A stretch of 64,000 nt of DNA from Torymus aiolomorphi. Taxonomy: Eukaryota > Arthropoda > Insecta > Hymenoptera > Torymidae. Position numbers and translations under genes: made by a program. Each line of letters starts with the position of its first letter. Within the stretch, counting starts at the first letter, position 1. Of the stretch, positions 21,641-33,126 are shown in pieces. The stretch spans positions 72,724,022-72,788,021 of the forward strand of contig CM070877.1 of assembly GCA_036365515.1 (NCBI GenBank), given 5' to 3'. Below the pieces are notes generated by a model that saw only the letters and a program-made list of their open reading frames with translations, was not told the DNA's origin and searched no databases.

Positions 21641-22280
21641 AAAAAATAATATAGATATTTTTAAATTTTCTTGTTAATTGCTTTTATATTTTTTGAAAAT
21701 ACCATAGTTGCAATAGTTTTATTTTATTTGGAATAGAGAGAAAGAGAGCACAGAGAAGCAACGCTCCTGTCAGAGGGAAGGGAATAGTTGAAGAATAGGT
21801 GCCAGCTGTAAAATAAAGCAGTAAGCCTTACAGCATACTACTCACCAGAAAATTTTTCCAAAAACTTCAGAGGTTGCCGATGTCCACATAAAAAACATGC
21901 CTCCACCATCTGGTCCCAATAAAAAAAAAAAAAAACCGGTAACAGCAGCAGCTCAAAACGTCGTGATGTCGTCTACAGGAATGCTTCGGCTCTGGGGAAT
22001 AAAAAGTATAATTAAAACATGAATAAATTGGTAGCGGATAGAGCACAGAGAAGCCACGCTCCTGTCAAAGAAAAGGGAATACGTATAATGAAAAGGGTTG
22101 TTATGGTAAAATTAATTTATTTAAAGTTGCTAGTATAGTAGCAAATTTATGAGCAGTAACGGATAGATTATTCGTAAAATAGATACAAGAATAAAGGGGT
22201 TTCATACTGCTACCTTCATCAAATAACTGCAACACAGATACTCGATATGATTTTGTAAAATTTTAATTCTGAAACTGTCA
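21641..22280. other. Intergenic, small direct repeat
   Basis: GAGCACAGAGAAGC(A/C)ACGCTCCTGTCA occurs at about 21,747 and 22,040. No gene was seen. Confidence 0.45.
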
Positions 22281-22745
22281 CTGCTTTCACTTAATTACCT
22301 GCATGATTGAGTAATAAATCTGGGAACGTATCAGAATTATGAAAAGTTGACTATAACCTCTAAAAGTCAATTAATGGTGGTAGTTAATGGATAAGCCATC
22401 TCATTATTCATTAACTACTACAAACTGAATCTTACAGGTTAAAATAACTTTTTCACAATTTTTACATGCTCTCACATTTATTGCACAACCATGCAATCTT
22501 AATTTCAATATTGGATGCCTTGCATTTTTTGAACACAGCTGTTACAGCAGGCCTAAGCATAGATTTATAGATCTTTCGATATCACTAACTACACTACACT
22601 ACACTACACTAAATGGGCCAACATTTAAAACTCGAAAAGAAAATTCATCTTGTTCGTACAGTATAAAAGACACTTATTAGATATAGCAGGTGTATTGGCC
22701 ATTTAATGTTATCGATATTTACTTTGAGGTGATGTGTCCGTACTT
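22281..22745 (+). repeat. R-array unit, copy 1, cut by the LTR element
   Basis: Sequence from GAATTATGAAAAGTTGACTATAACC to TTTACTTTGA(G)GTGATGTGTCCGTACT matches the units at 35,690-36,115 and 34,906-35,080. It stops where LTR sequence begins at 22,746. Confidence 0.7.
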
Positions 22746-22899
22746 GCGCAGCAGCAAGATAGGCGCGGGGAGAGAGAGAGTAAGCAGTGGAGAGGGAAGC
22801 CGCTGGCGAGGATACTGCAGGCAGGCAGGTACCGCGCTGGGGGAGAGAGAGAGTAATGGAGAGGGAGATGGCACCGGCCGTCGTGCAGTAGCAGCCCAA

Positions 22900-22996
<97 letters not shown>

Positions 22997-23944
22997 AGAA
23001 CGAATGCGCGCGGGCATGAATCAGTAAGAGGTATAGAGATAGGAGCGCTGTGTGATAGCTCATGCATAGAGTAGGTAGCAACGTAGAAGGGTGAGTGCGC
23101 ACGATATTTGAGCCACCGGGCGACGCAGCAAGTGATGTAGGGCCGCGCATGTTCACGCACCGACCTATCATGACTCAAAATAGTTGCGAGTTATGGTCTG
23201 GTGGACAAAAGTGAGCAAGTCCAGAGGCACGGGCCAATGAACGGTATCCACGTAAGGGGAAAGGATCGGGACGGAAGGCTCAGGCTTGACCGCTCCGAGA
23301 AGAAGCGCTCTCTTGTTCTTCAGCCAGCAGTAGCAGCAGTCGCATTAGCCATACTGTACCAAAGTAGTATTAGTAGTATACTAAGGATCGTGTTGTGAGG
23401 AAGCAAGGATTCATTTGTAAGTAGTCACGGGTCGAGAGCTTCTTAATACGGAGATATAACTGAGGTTACAGTAACAGTCCGTGTGTCGTCCAGGGGTTGA
23501 GTAGTGTTATGGTAAGTAGTTTAGGTGCAAAGTGGCCAGTGAGTCTGGATCGCTCCAGAGTGCTTCGAGAAGGATTTCAACATCGACATTATTGTGTTCG
23601 GGTATTTTCTCTTTTCGCAGGCTTTTGGAGCAACGAGGTGAACTCGGGAGGTGACGCCATTTTGAGGCGGTTAGACCAAGGGGCCTGACTCAGCAGCAAA
23701 CAGCCATTTTGGAAGTTTTCTTTCCTGGTTTATTTTAATAAAGTTACATTTATCTCCAAGTCTTATAATTGTCATTATTTGCGAGTGTGGTTTTGTGTTG
23801 TCCCTCGAGTCTTATTTTCAGATATTAAAGGAAAGTATCGCCGTGGGTAGCCAGTAACGCAATACTGTCTCATCGTTGGTGTAACGGGAGTTGTAGTTGT
23901 TGCTCACCATTAGAACCCCCTTAATCGAGATATAAGTCTTAGGT
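22746..23944 (+). repeat. 5' LTR (truncated)
   Basis: From GCGCAGCAGCAAGATAGGC to TAAGTCTTAGGT it matches 33,619-34,794. It contains a (GA)n tract at 22,911-22,994. It lacks the first ~370 bp of the 3' LTR and probably its last ~95 bp. The TGGCGATAAAGTGCTGACAG that follows could be the primer-binding site. Confidence 0.8.
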
Positions 23945-24142
23945 GGCGATAAAGTGCTGACAGTACGAAAGTAAGAAAAGAAAAACGGCTCAGGAAGGGG
24001 GATTCTTAAGTGAATTGTGGGTCGAGAATTTTCTTTTCAGGCCGATCATCAGAGTGTGGGATAGAATTTTTTTTTAGCAAGAATTGTGGGTCGAGAAATT
24101 TTTTTTTTCCTTTCCTCTCTCTTTTTCAGGAATAGGGGGTCG

Positions 24143-24173
<31 letters not shown>

Positions 24174-24504
24174 TTTCTACGTCAGAGTGAAGAAAAATAG
24201 AAGGGAAATTATTTTCTGCTCCTGCTCTTCGGTTTCTGGGTTGTTCCTCTCTCATTTACAGGTTCGAGTATTTGAACTTACAGGTTCGAGTATTTGAATT
24301 TAGAGGTTCGAGTATTGGAATTTACAGGTTCGGGTATTTTAATTTACAGGTTCGAGTATTTTAATTTACAGGTTCGAGTATTTGAATTTACAGGTTCGAA
24401 TATTTGAATTAGAGCTCAACATTGAATAATCACGAATACGGGTCGAGTTTCTATTCTCCTGTTATCCCTGCTGGTGGTGAGGCAGTACATATAGCGCGTT
24501 CAAC
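23945..24504 (+). other. Leader of the LTR element
   Basis: Non-coding. It holds repeated (G)GGTCGA(G)AA.TTTT segments, an A-run at 24,148-24,173 and the 22-bp repeat annotated separately. Confidence 0.6.
24256..24415 (+). repeat. 22-bp tandem repeat in the leader (~7 copies)
   Basis: ACAGGTTCGAGTATTTGAATTT repeated about seven times with one to three changes each. Its position between LTR and gag suggests an enhancer, insulator-like or packaging role, as with leader repeats of some insect Gypsy elements (inference). Confidence 0.85.
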
Positions 24505-26357
24505 ATGGCAACTAAGAAAGCCAAAAAAGTGGATCAATATCAAGCCAGGATGAGGGAACTCAGTAACGGTACAGTCCCGGTTTCGTGATGTGATGAGGAA
24601 AACGAGCGAAGATGTTGAAAGTAACCTACAGGAATTAGGTCTCAATCGTCACGGTAGCCACCGAGCCAAGGCAGAGAGATTGTTTCGAGCTTGCCTGCGG
24701 ACGGTGGGAGTGACGGAAGTGCCATGGTTTCCGAAAACGGATGAAGCCGAAGGTAAGGACGTACCATCGGAGGATGAATTGGTAATGGCCTTTAGTGACG
24801 TCAACCAAGAGTATGAGATGGAAGAAGAAGATGTACGATCTCGACGAAAGGAAAATACAGGGGTCAGAGACGCACTGCGTGTTATTCCAGAGACGGAAGC
24901 GGAAGTCGAGGTTACCAGAAACCAAGGCCCTGCGGACGACATGGCTGCACAAGCTATGGTGATGTTACCAGGAACACAGGTGCCCCCTAGAGACAGCAGT
25001 AATGGAGCAGTTCCCAGGATCACTGTCAGCATGGAGTACAACTTAAATTCAAGGCGGGGGGAAAATACGGGGGTGCGGAATTCAGTGGACAGTCAATATT
25101 TGATGCCACCGCAACTACGTTACGGGGCGTTGGGTACTGAGGCGAGAGGGAGCACACCTAGCTTGCACTGGCCAATAGCACACCTGCCAAGCCTTCGAAT
25201 GCAGTCGAGAAATGACGAATCAGGCCATACTTCGAGGATTGGGCAGTTCGGGGACAGGTGAAAACATACGCGAGACTTCGAGATCCACAACGAAAGAGAG
25301 GACTTAGCTGAAGAGTATGAGCCGAGGGAAGGGCGATTCGTAAGAGTCACTAAACAAACGACAACTCGCTCTACCCCCCGACGGCCTAGAAATATAGCGC
25401 TCCCAGAAAGCTCGAGTTCCGACTCGGAGGAAGGAATTCCGCCACTGTCCTCGAGTAGGCTGCGGGCTGATTTTCGAGATTTGAGGCCGCAAAGAAATGA
25501 TTCGAGAGAAAGATATGTGACTCCTCGTAACTGACGAAATCGAAGGGATGAATCACATGTGAGGCAGCAGAGGTCACGGCGAGATTATTACCCAGAAGAG
25601 TCACCGGCAGTTCGAGATAACAGTTTGTACATAATAAAAACCTTGAAGAGCTGGGGATTGAGGTACACGGGTGATGTCAAGGATTCACCAGAGCAGTTTT
25701 TGTCACGCCTGAAGGCGTATACGTACTACTGGAGTCCGTGATGAACAGCTTCTGCCATGCCTTGCAAGCGTTCTAATCAAGGAAGCAGGTGATTGGTATG
25801 ATGTATATCAGGAAGGCATAGAACTATGGGACTTCGCGACCTTCGAGTAGGCCTTTAGACGCCAATTTATTAGTGAGCTACATGAGGACGAAATCATGGA
25901 AGAACTGAGGGTACGTTACCAAGGTCTGAAGGAGAAGGTGTCCCCGTTCTTAATAAAATTTCGAAGAATCATTGCTCACTTAAAGAGACCACCTTCGTTA
26001 AGAGAACAACTGAACTTGGCGTTCTCCCATTTACGACCAGAGTATCAAGATTATCTATGGGATAAGAGGTTAGATAGTTTCGAGGCAATTGAGAAATTTG
26101 GTAGGGAATTTGAGAGACGAGAGGCGATTAAGGAGAGATATCACTCTCCGCCTCGTCGAGATAAATCGAGAATTCAAGGTACAACATACAGTGGCCCGCA
26201 CCGCAGTGCACATAAAGTAGCGGCGGTGGGGGAGTCTTCTAGTGAAGGAGAGAGCAGCCAGCCGGAGAGAGGGAAGAGTAAAAAGAAAAATAAAAAGGAC
26301 GGAGCAAAGAGAGCGGAAGGAGAAGTGGCAGCATTGAATAACCCTGCCGTCCCAGGA

Positions 26358-26671
26358 CGGTCCAATGGAAAGGAGGGTAGGAGCTCAGTCCAAACAACCC
26401 AAGTATCAAGCAGTTCACCACCTAGAGGAAAGACTCAGGCGTATGAGACAACAAAGCCGGTTGGATACACCAGTCAACCTAGTGATGTTAGCTGGTCAAT
26501 TGATCGGTCCAATGGAAAGGAGGGTAAGAGCTCAGTCCAAACAACCCAAGTATCAAGCGGTTCACCACCTAGAAGAAAGACTTAGGCGTACGAGACAACA
26601 AAGCCGGTTGGATACATCAGTCAACCCAGTGATGTTAGCTGGTCAATTGATCGGTCAATTGACCAGTCAAT
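26358..26671 (+). repeat. 157-bp tandem duplication in gag
   Basis: CGGTCCAATGGAAAGGAGGG starts near 26,358 and 26,515. The two copies are nearly identical through TTAGCTGGTCAATTGATCGG, so the duplication is recent relative to the other damage. Confidence 0.85.
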
Positions 26672-27117
26672 TGACCGTCATGACCCTGACCTGACAAAAA
26701 AAATTTTGACTGACAATTAACCCTGACCGGTCACACTTCTGCGTGACAGTCAAACCTACATCTATATAGAGTATAGAGTATGGACGAACGGGGAAAAGTA
26801 TGATTTTGTCACCAGGAATGAGCTGCTTCTTGCATAGAATACACATTTTCGTCCTCCTTGACTTATTATTTAATGTAGACTGATTTGTACAAAAAGACTG
26901 CTCTGCAAAACGTATGATAGCATAAACTGTTTTATCAAAATTTTGATCGGTTTTTTATTCTTTTAAACTTTCTGACCAATGACCGATCAGAAAGCTCCCT
27001 GACGGTCATTTTTACATTCAGGGATTGTAAATTCTGACTGTCAATGACGGTCAACTTTTTGCCAAATGACCGTCAAGTCAGAAAATTTTGTCTGACCGGT
27101 CAATCCACATCAAAATC
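26645..27117. mobile_element. Probable small insert in gag, rich in TTGACCGTCA/TGACCGGTCA
   Basis: Non-coding AT-rich DNA interrupts gag between SQPSDVSW and SQPAPYC. Its ends are full of TTGACCAGTCAATTGACCG-like and TGACCGGTCAATCC-like sequences in opposite orientations, plus ACAAAA..TTTTGACTGAC against GTCAGAAAATTTTGTC. This is consistent with a MITE whose exact borders I could not fix. Confidence 0.5.
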
Positions 27118-27365
27118 TGAGTGAGTCAACCGGCGCCGTATTGTGCGCCAGTGGAGAACTCGAGACCTTTGGGGGGGGGGGGCTCGAGTTTTGTAGGACT
27201 ATGTTTTATTTGCCAACTAGTAGGTCATCGAGCAGCTGACTGTCCAAAAAGAGCTTGTTATACATGCGGGAAAAAAGGACACTTTTCTCGTGATTGTCCA
27301 ACAAAGCAGGGGTAGCAGTGCCAAGGGTGTGGCAAGGAGGGTGCAACACTAAAGGAGTGTCCTAA

Positions 27366-28631
27366 TTGCCGCCATATTGTCATAGCTTTGGGAAACGGGC
27401 CCGCCAGGACGCAATAGAGGCCCCTGCGTCCTGCGCAGGAGTAACTGGAGCCCAAAGCGCAGTAGTAGAGTTAAAGGAGGACGTCAACGACATGGAGTTG
27501 GGGTCGAGTGGGGGGAAACCTCGAGTGGAGAGTATGCTGAAATCGGGTGCGACGGTTTCAAGTGTAAAGGAGCCTTGTGTTACGGCTCGAGTGGAGAGTA
27601 TACTGAAACCGGGTGCGACGGTTTCAAGTATAAAGGAGCCTCGTGGTATGGCTCGAGGAGAGAGTATACCGAAGCTGACTGCAACCGATTCGAGTATAAG
27701 GGAGCTTTGTGTTGCGGCTCGAGTAGAGGATGAGAAGGAACCTGGTGCAACGGGTTCGAGTGAGCTTTGTGTTACGGCTCGGGTAGTGAAAGTGGAGAAA
27801 CCTTGTGTTACGGTTTCGAGGAAGAAGAAGGAGGGGGACGGAGAATTAGCGAAGGTAATTGCTCAAGAAGAGAAAGAACAACCACCAGATGCTGCTTCAC
27901 CATGGGGGAGAAATCGGGTCAGCTGGGTACCGTCAAGCAGCGAAGAGGACAGTGGATCGGACAAAGAGGGTGAGAACGAAGAAGGAACGCATAATGAAAT
28001 AGTGTTGGAGTTACCTATGGAAGATTGGACGTTACCAAATCCAGAAGAAGAGAAAGATTATGATTTGCTACCACAAATTCAAAAAGCCGTGGACATAATG
28101 TTGGAGGACACAGCAGAATCCGAAGCTAAGGCAGCAGAACCTGTGGGCAAGAGTAATCAATCGTCGCAAAACCTGGAAGGAGGGCGTTCGGGATCGAGCG
28201 GGGGTAGCAATGGTCTAAGCATGGGGGAGGACGCTATTCCAGAGAACAGCGTAAAGTTACGAGAGTGGTTGGGGGTCGAGAATGTCGTAGAAGCAGCCGC
28301 TTTGGATAATAGAAACTTTATTCGAGTAATGATTGGAAACGAGCCTTACCTTGCACTACTACATCCTGAAGCGACCATATCCCTAGTTGGTCCGCGAATT
28401 TTGGATAAATATCGAGACCGATTACCACCATCGAGTGGCCAAGTGACAGGAGTGTCTGGACTTCCGATGAAGATTCAAGGTAACTTAAGAATTTCAATTG
28501 ATGTTGATGGCCATTTAGGACTGTTAGAGTTCAGAGCCGTCGAGGAAATCAATCATGACATCATCTTGGGCATGGATTTCGGAGTCGAATGGGATTTATC
28601 GTTACAATTTCGAAACAAACGGTGGAGATAA
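27366..28631 (+). CDS. gag-pol linker and aspartic-protease-like region (421 aa)
   Basis: One open frame. Residues ~45-150 are a degenerate ~22-aa repeat (KPGATVSSIKEPCVTARVES and variants), also visible in the DNA at 27,500-27,810. An acidic middle follows. The C-terminal ~110 residues look like a retropepsin: FIRVMIGNEPYLALLHPEA, TISLVGP, and the second hairpin NHDIILGMDFG. In the family a D(S/P)GAT motif carries the catalytic Asp; here the position reads HPEAT, so the Asp appears lost. It ends close to the start of the RT frame (overlap 28,555-28,631). Confidence 0.7.
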   Translation: MPPYCHSFGKRARQDAIEAPASCAGVTGAQSAVVELKEDVNDMELGSSGGKPRVESMLKSGATVSSVKEPCVTARVESILKPGATVSSIKEPRGMARGESIPKLTATDSSIRELCVAARVEDEKEPGATGSSELCVTARVVKVEKPCVTVSRKKKEGDGELAKVIAQEEKEQPPDAASPWGRNRVSWVPSSSEEDSGSDKEGENEEGTHNEIVLELPMEDWTLPNPEEEKDYDLLPQIQKAVDIMLEDTAESEAKAAEPVGKSNQSSQNLEGGRSGSSGGSNGLSMGEDAIPENSVKLREWLGVENVVEAAALDNRNFIRVMIGNEPYLALLHPEATISLVGPRILDKYRDRLPPSSGQVTGVSGLPMKIQGNLRISIDVDGHLGLLEFRAVEEINHDIILGMDFGVEWDLSLQFRNKRWR

Positions 28632-29374
28632 AGGGAAGTGGCATTCCTTTGCCACGAATATCGACGACTCCACCCCTGCTATAATGGCGGAGTGTGCTGG
28701 GCTAACTGAACTGACGCCGAGCGAAGCCAAACGCATTAAGGAGATTGTGGATAGATTAGTCCATAAGCAAACCGTAGACTATCTGCCATCTACCCATTTA
28801 ACGGAACATCACATCGAGTTTACGGACTACACTCCGATTCGCTATGCACCAAGACGTCGATCACCAGCCATGTGGCATGTAGCCCAGGAAGCCGTTCGAG
28901 AAATGCATCGGGCAGGGATAATCGAGAGACCGGCAAGCGCGTGGTGTCATGCACCAGTTATACAGAAAAAGTCGGATGGAAATTTCCGCTTCTGCATCGA
29001 CTTCCGGGACTTAAATGCTCGCAGCAAAAAAAGATGCTTATTCGCTACCAAATATGGATGGAATCTTAGATAAGTTGCGACGGGCAAAATATATCTCCAA
29101 AATCGATCTCAAAAACGCCTACTTCCAGGTCGAGTTAGATGAAGAGAGTAGGCAATATACAGCTTTTGCAGTTCCTGGTTCGGGCTTGTGGCAGTTGAAG
29201 AGGATGCCATTCGGTTTAACGAATGCACCAGCTACATTTCAACGGCTGATAGATGCACTTTTTGGTCCAGAGATGGAACCAAATGTGTTTGGTTACCTTG
29301 ATGATATCATCATAGCTACTGACTCGTTCGAGGAGCACCAAAAATGGCTAGAGATAGTTCTTACAAAAATTTGA
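28555..29374 (+). pseudogene. Reverse transcriptase of the LTR element (one frameshift)
   Basis: The first frame (28,555-29,073) gives the N-terminal RT with LTPSEAKRIKEIVD, PIRYAPRRRSP, IIERPASAWCHAP and FRFCIDFRDLNARS. The second frame (29,015-29,374) continues with SKIDLKNAYFQV (first catalytic Asp), LWQLKRMPFGLTNAPATFQR and FGYLDDIIIATDS (YLDD at 29,294-29,305). The shift lies near 29,030, at an A7 run. A further stop falls at 29,372. The key catalytic residues are still present. Confidence 0.85.
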
Positions 29375-30148
29375 GATGCTCAACTTACAGTCAATTAGAA
29401 TAAATGTGAGTTTGGTTATTCGAGAGTTCGGTACCTGGGGTATTTATTAGATCGAGATGGGTTGCGGCCAGATATGGAAAGGGTCGAGCCAATCTTACAA
29501 TACCCAGTTCCGAAGACGAAGAGGCAGTTAAGGCGATTTCTAGGAATGGTGGGGTGGTATTCAAGATTTATCGAGAAGGAGGATGAGATTAAACTACCCC
29601 TCCTGAAGCTAATCAAGAAAACGCAGGCCTGGCAATGGAGTGCTGAGTAGCAAGACGCGTTTGAACAATTAAAATTGGCGCTCACAAGGGCTCCGGTATT
29701 GGCAAGGCCCGACTTCACACGAGAGTTCACGGTGCAGTGTGACGCTAGTAATGATGCTATTGGGGCGGTATTGTCTCAAAAGTTTGAAGATGGAGAACAT
29801 CCGATTGTGTATATATATCGAGTACTCTCAAGCACTGAAAGGAACTACTCCACAACGGAGAAGGAGTGCCTCGCATTGGTTTGGGCTATTAAAAAGCTGC
29901 GACCGTACCTCGAGGGGTACAAGTTTACCGCAATTACTGATCATAGCGCACTCCGGTGGCTGCAGAGTCTGAAGGAACCAACGGGGCGGTTAACTCGATG
30001 GGCTCTTGAATTGCAACAATGGGATTTCGGGATAGTACACCGGAAGGGAGCCATGCATCGAGTCCCAGACGCTCTATCGAGAATCTTTGAGGAGGAATCT
30101 AGCGAGATCGAAATTGCTGCCTTCGAGGAAGTGAAGGATCCGTGGTAG
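29375..30148 (+). pseudogene. RT thumb and RNase H of the LTR element
   Basis: After a short broken segment, 29,462-29,650 encodes the connection (KTKRQLRRFLGMVGWYSRFI). Past a TAG at 29,648, the frame 29,675-30,148 encodes RNase H: FTVQCDASNDAIGAVLSQ (first acidic residue), YSTTEKECLALVWAIKKLRP, AITDHSALRWL and the terminal DALSR. A TAG at 30,146 separates it from integrase. Confidence 0.85.
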
Positions 30149-31392
30149 TTGAAGCGTATTGAAGAAATTCAAAGTAATCCGGTCAAATACAAGTCGTGGC
30201 GAGTGGCTGATGGACTTGTGTACAAGCAGCCGATCGATCCTCTACTGGGTCCAATTACTGGGGAGGAGGAGACCTGGAAATTGGTACTTCCAGTGGAGTA
30301 TCGAGATCGAGTGCTGAAGGATGCTCATTGTGAGGTGACGGCGGGCCATCTTGGAGTCGAGAAAACATACGAACGAATCGCCCAAGAATGTTATTGGCCG
30401 GGGGTCTGGCATGACGTCTATGAGTTCGTGCAGAGATGTGACGAGTGTAAGAGGTACAAGCCTGACCAAACGGCGCCAAAGGGGCTAATGGGGGGTCGAG
30501 GCATCGAGCGCCCATGGGCTGTAGTGGCCTCAGACCTTACGGAGTTCCCACAGAGTAAGGGACAATACAAGTATGTCATTGTTTTCCAGGATCTGTTCAC
30601 TTGTTGGATCGAGATGCGGCCAGTACGAACGGCCACTGGTAAAAATGTGGCAAAGGCATTCGAGGAGTTAGTCCTTTTTCGATGGGGAACTCCCAACTAC
30701 CTCTTAACTGACAACAGGAAGGAGTTCGACAATAAGGACCTAGGGAGAATTCTTGAGGTATATGGAGTGACACGAGTAACGACACCCCCTATCACCCCCA
30801 AGCCAATCCCGTAGAGCGTAGCAACAGAACAATTAAGACAATGATCGCCACTTTCGTCAAGACGGACCACTCCAACTGGGATCAACACCTCCATGAACTG
30901 CGACATGTGATGAATACGGCGGTTCAGTCGAGTACTCGAGTCTCGCCGGCGTTTTTAAATTATGAACGTCACCCTGCTCCCGTAAAAAGTTTGCGTCGCG
31001 AGGTCGAGACGAAAGGCCCGAAGATACGTTTTCCGCCAGAAGTCTGGGGGGATCGAGTGAAGCGATTGGACGCGCTGAGAGATCTGGTAACAAGAAATAT
31101 CGAAAAGTCTCATCAACGGTAGGCCGAATATTATAATAAGGGTCGGCAAGAGGTTCAGTTTCAAGTAGGAGATTTGGTCATGCGCAAGGCGCACGTGTTG
31201 TCATGCGGGGCGCGGAAATTTTCCGCTAAGCTTGCTCCGGACTGGGAGAGTTCCTTTGAGATAATCAAGGTCAAACCACCGAATGTTTATACGTTAAACA
31301 TGGGGAATGAACGAAAAACCCCGAAAGTGCATGTAAGCGAACTTAAGAAGTATCGAGAGGGTCGAGGTGCAAAGGGAATTACTAACCAGTAG
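30149..31392 (+). pseudogene. Integrase of the LTR element
   Basis: H2C2 zinc-binding region GHLGVEKTYERIAQECYWPG with CDECKRYKP near 30,340-30,465. The core has an Asp in VVASDLTEFP and another in LLTDNRKEFDN (30,705-30,730). The third acidic residue should fall just after the stop at 30,812, where a frame change leads to 30,841-31,122 (HLHELRHVMNTAVQSST). A stop at 31,120 precedes the C-terminal domain (VGDLVMRKAH, FEIIKVKPPNVYTL, KVHVSELKKY), which ends at 31,392. Confidence 0.85.
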
Positions 31393-31525
31393 CAATTGAT
31401 GTATTAATCCCAATGTCAAGGGTAAGTGTTAATTGTTTTGACTATCGTGTTGTCATCATATTATTTTCTAGTCGAGGTTAGGAAAGTTTTATTAATTTGT
31501 GTAATTACTACGCAGAATTGTAGCA

Positions 31526-33126
31526 ATGTCAAGAATGGTCGGCAGTACCCCACCTACTATCCGGGCCCTGAGCCCGGCACTCAGCCTGTCTCCGCTTCAC
31601 TCTCCCCCAGCGAACGGCAGTCATGCTGACTGGTTAGAGAGGACCTTACTGGGAGATATGGAGCCAGAGGAGAAATGGAAGGTAGCGGTGGCACAAGCCC
31701 CAAAGATACCCGGAGGAAGGACGACGTTCGAGGGGGGTCTCCGGTCCTCGAGATACATATCGACCCTGCTGAGATCGAGCCCGACTCATCTTCGGCTCCG
31801 TCTGCCAGGGGAGTGAAGCGGCCAGCTGTAGGTGAGGTAGAATCGCTCATCGAAGAAATGCTAGTCGATGTGGGGGGATCCGGGGTTGAGGGAGGGGAAG
31901 GGGGAGGTTGGGCCGGATTTCTCAGTGACCAGGCTGTGGCGGACTTAAACGAGTGGTTAGGAGAGACTGAAGTTTCACCACACCACTCGTCATGGCCGCT
32001 TGAGGAAGATTGCCCAAGCCAAACCCTTCCGCTCACACATTTCGAGTCTGGGGTTGAGGTACTGGGGGGATCGAAACCACTTCGAAGGCCGCATTTTGTG
32101 GTGGAGCAGGTACGATGTGAGGAGGTTTTCCGCACCTTGCCCTTCACATCCATTGAGCCTTTCTCAACAGAGATTGTGGAGTGGGATAACGATGAGCCAT
32201 CACCGAGTCCCCTTATCCGAGTATCTAACTGGCCGAAGGAGAAAGGTCGGCGAGTCCGATTCAACCCGCGGCGATTGGAGGACGGGGGAGAGGCTGACTC
32301 GGTGAATCTCGAGAAGGAGGTCTCCGTCGAGCCATCCGAGAGTGAGACCGGGACCCCATCAGGGGTCAATCCTCCAACCACGGAACAGGACTGGGTAACC
32401 CCAACCTCGCCAGCTCCATCAGCTAGGGGTGAGCCAGAGTGCGGGGAGGAAGAGGCACGGTGATCGGCCTTCGACCGATTGGGGGAACCCCACCAGCCTT
32501 CACCTCGACAACCATCTCGACACCGGTATCCGGACTTCCGTTTTTGCCCGGCCCGCGAAGTACTGTTTGGATATCTTCGTCCCATGCTCGTGGACAGGAG
32601 CGTAGATCCTATGGACGGCGTCTGCTTCAATTGTTGGCAGAAGGGGCACAAGCGATTCGTGTGTACTGCGGAAAGAAGCCTATTCTGCTACAATTGTGGC
32701 CGACGCGGTGTGACATTGCGCAACTGTCCACGGTGTGCGGACGAGCACCTCAGTTACCTCCGCAGCCGGGACTTGAACCGGAGTAACAAACCAGGGGGTA
32801 CTCCACTATCACCTCAGGCGTCGGGAGAAAGGGAGCCACCGGGACGGGATCAGCCTGTCGTGGCTAGCCGGGGGTCCTCCCAACAGTCAGGGAGGCAGCG
32901 ACCGAGCCGGTGGGATCAGCCGGCTGCACCAGAAGGACCATTGCTGTCAACTACCGGAGCCGACCTACCACCGATTCCATCACCGCCGGAAACTGTCGCC
33001 ATGAACAGTGCTCCAGGAATGGCAACGACCAGTCCGTCCATCCTGGAGAATTTCCAGACTATTCGTCATCTGCCTGGTGATCTGCAGGCAGCATTGCTGC
33101 GGGCCTTCATGGCCCAAGGCCAATAA
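31526..33126 (+). pseudogene. Additional zinc-knuckle ORF downstream of pol (frameshifted)
   Basis: Three successive frames (31,526-31,816; 31,675-32,463; 32,479-33,126) form one acidic-to-proline-rich region ending in a nucleic-acid-binding module. The module has a CCHC knuckle CFNCWQKGHKRFVC and a second unit CYNCGRRGVTLRNCPRC near 32,620-32,740, in which the usual His position is Val. The position after integrase is where envelope genes lie in some elements, but no signal peptide or membrane segment is seen. It looks gag-like, either an unusual third gene or a gag fragment from a related element. Confidence 0.65.

Larger units (their letters stand above)
24505..27320 (+). pseudogene. gag-like gene of the LTR element (broken)
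   Basis: Gag forms the retroelement's capsid. A likely start ATG is at 24,505 (MATKKAKKVDQYQ), with a frame break before 24,590. The frame 24,590-25,261 has a SAP-like motif (ELGLNRHGSHRAKAERL). Stops follow at 25,259 and near 25,531 and 25,740. The capsid core is visible in 25,600-26,150 (LKSWGLRYTGD, FLSRLKAY, AGDWYDV, then 25,896-26,585 with FLIKFRRIIAHLK and FEAIEKFGREFERRE). A 157-bp tandem duplication covers 26,358-26,671. Two CCHC knuckles (CFICQLVGHRAADC and CYTCGKKGHFSRDC) lie at 27,200-27,310, after an inserted segment. Confidence 0.8.

Noticed and set aside
22645..23178. Leu-Ser and Arg-Glu repeat open frames in the LTRs (also 33.4-34.0 kb)
   Set aside because: They translate the (GA)n/(CT)n tract in alternate frames on both strands and lack any domain.
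31581..32651. 356-aa minus-strand open frame, Ser/Pro-rich
   Set aside because: It is antisense to the third ORF of the LTR element, whose plus-strand frames contain the zinc knuckles; GC-rich coding DNA often leaves an open antisense frame.
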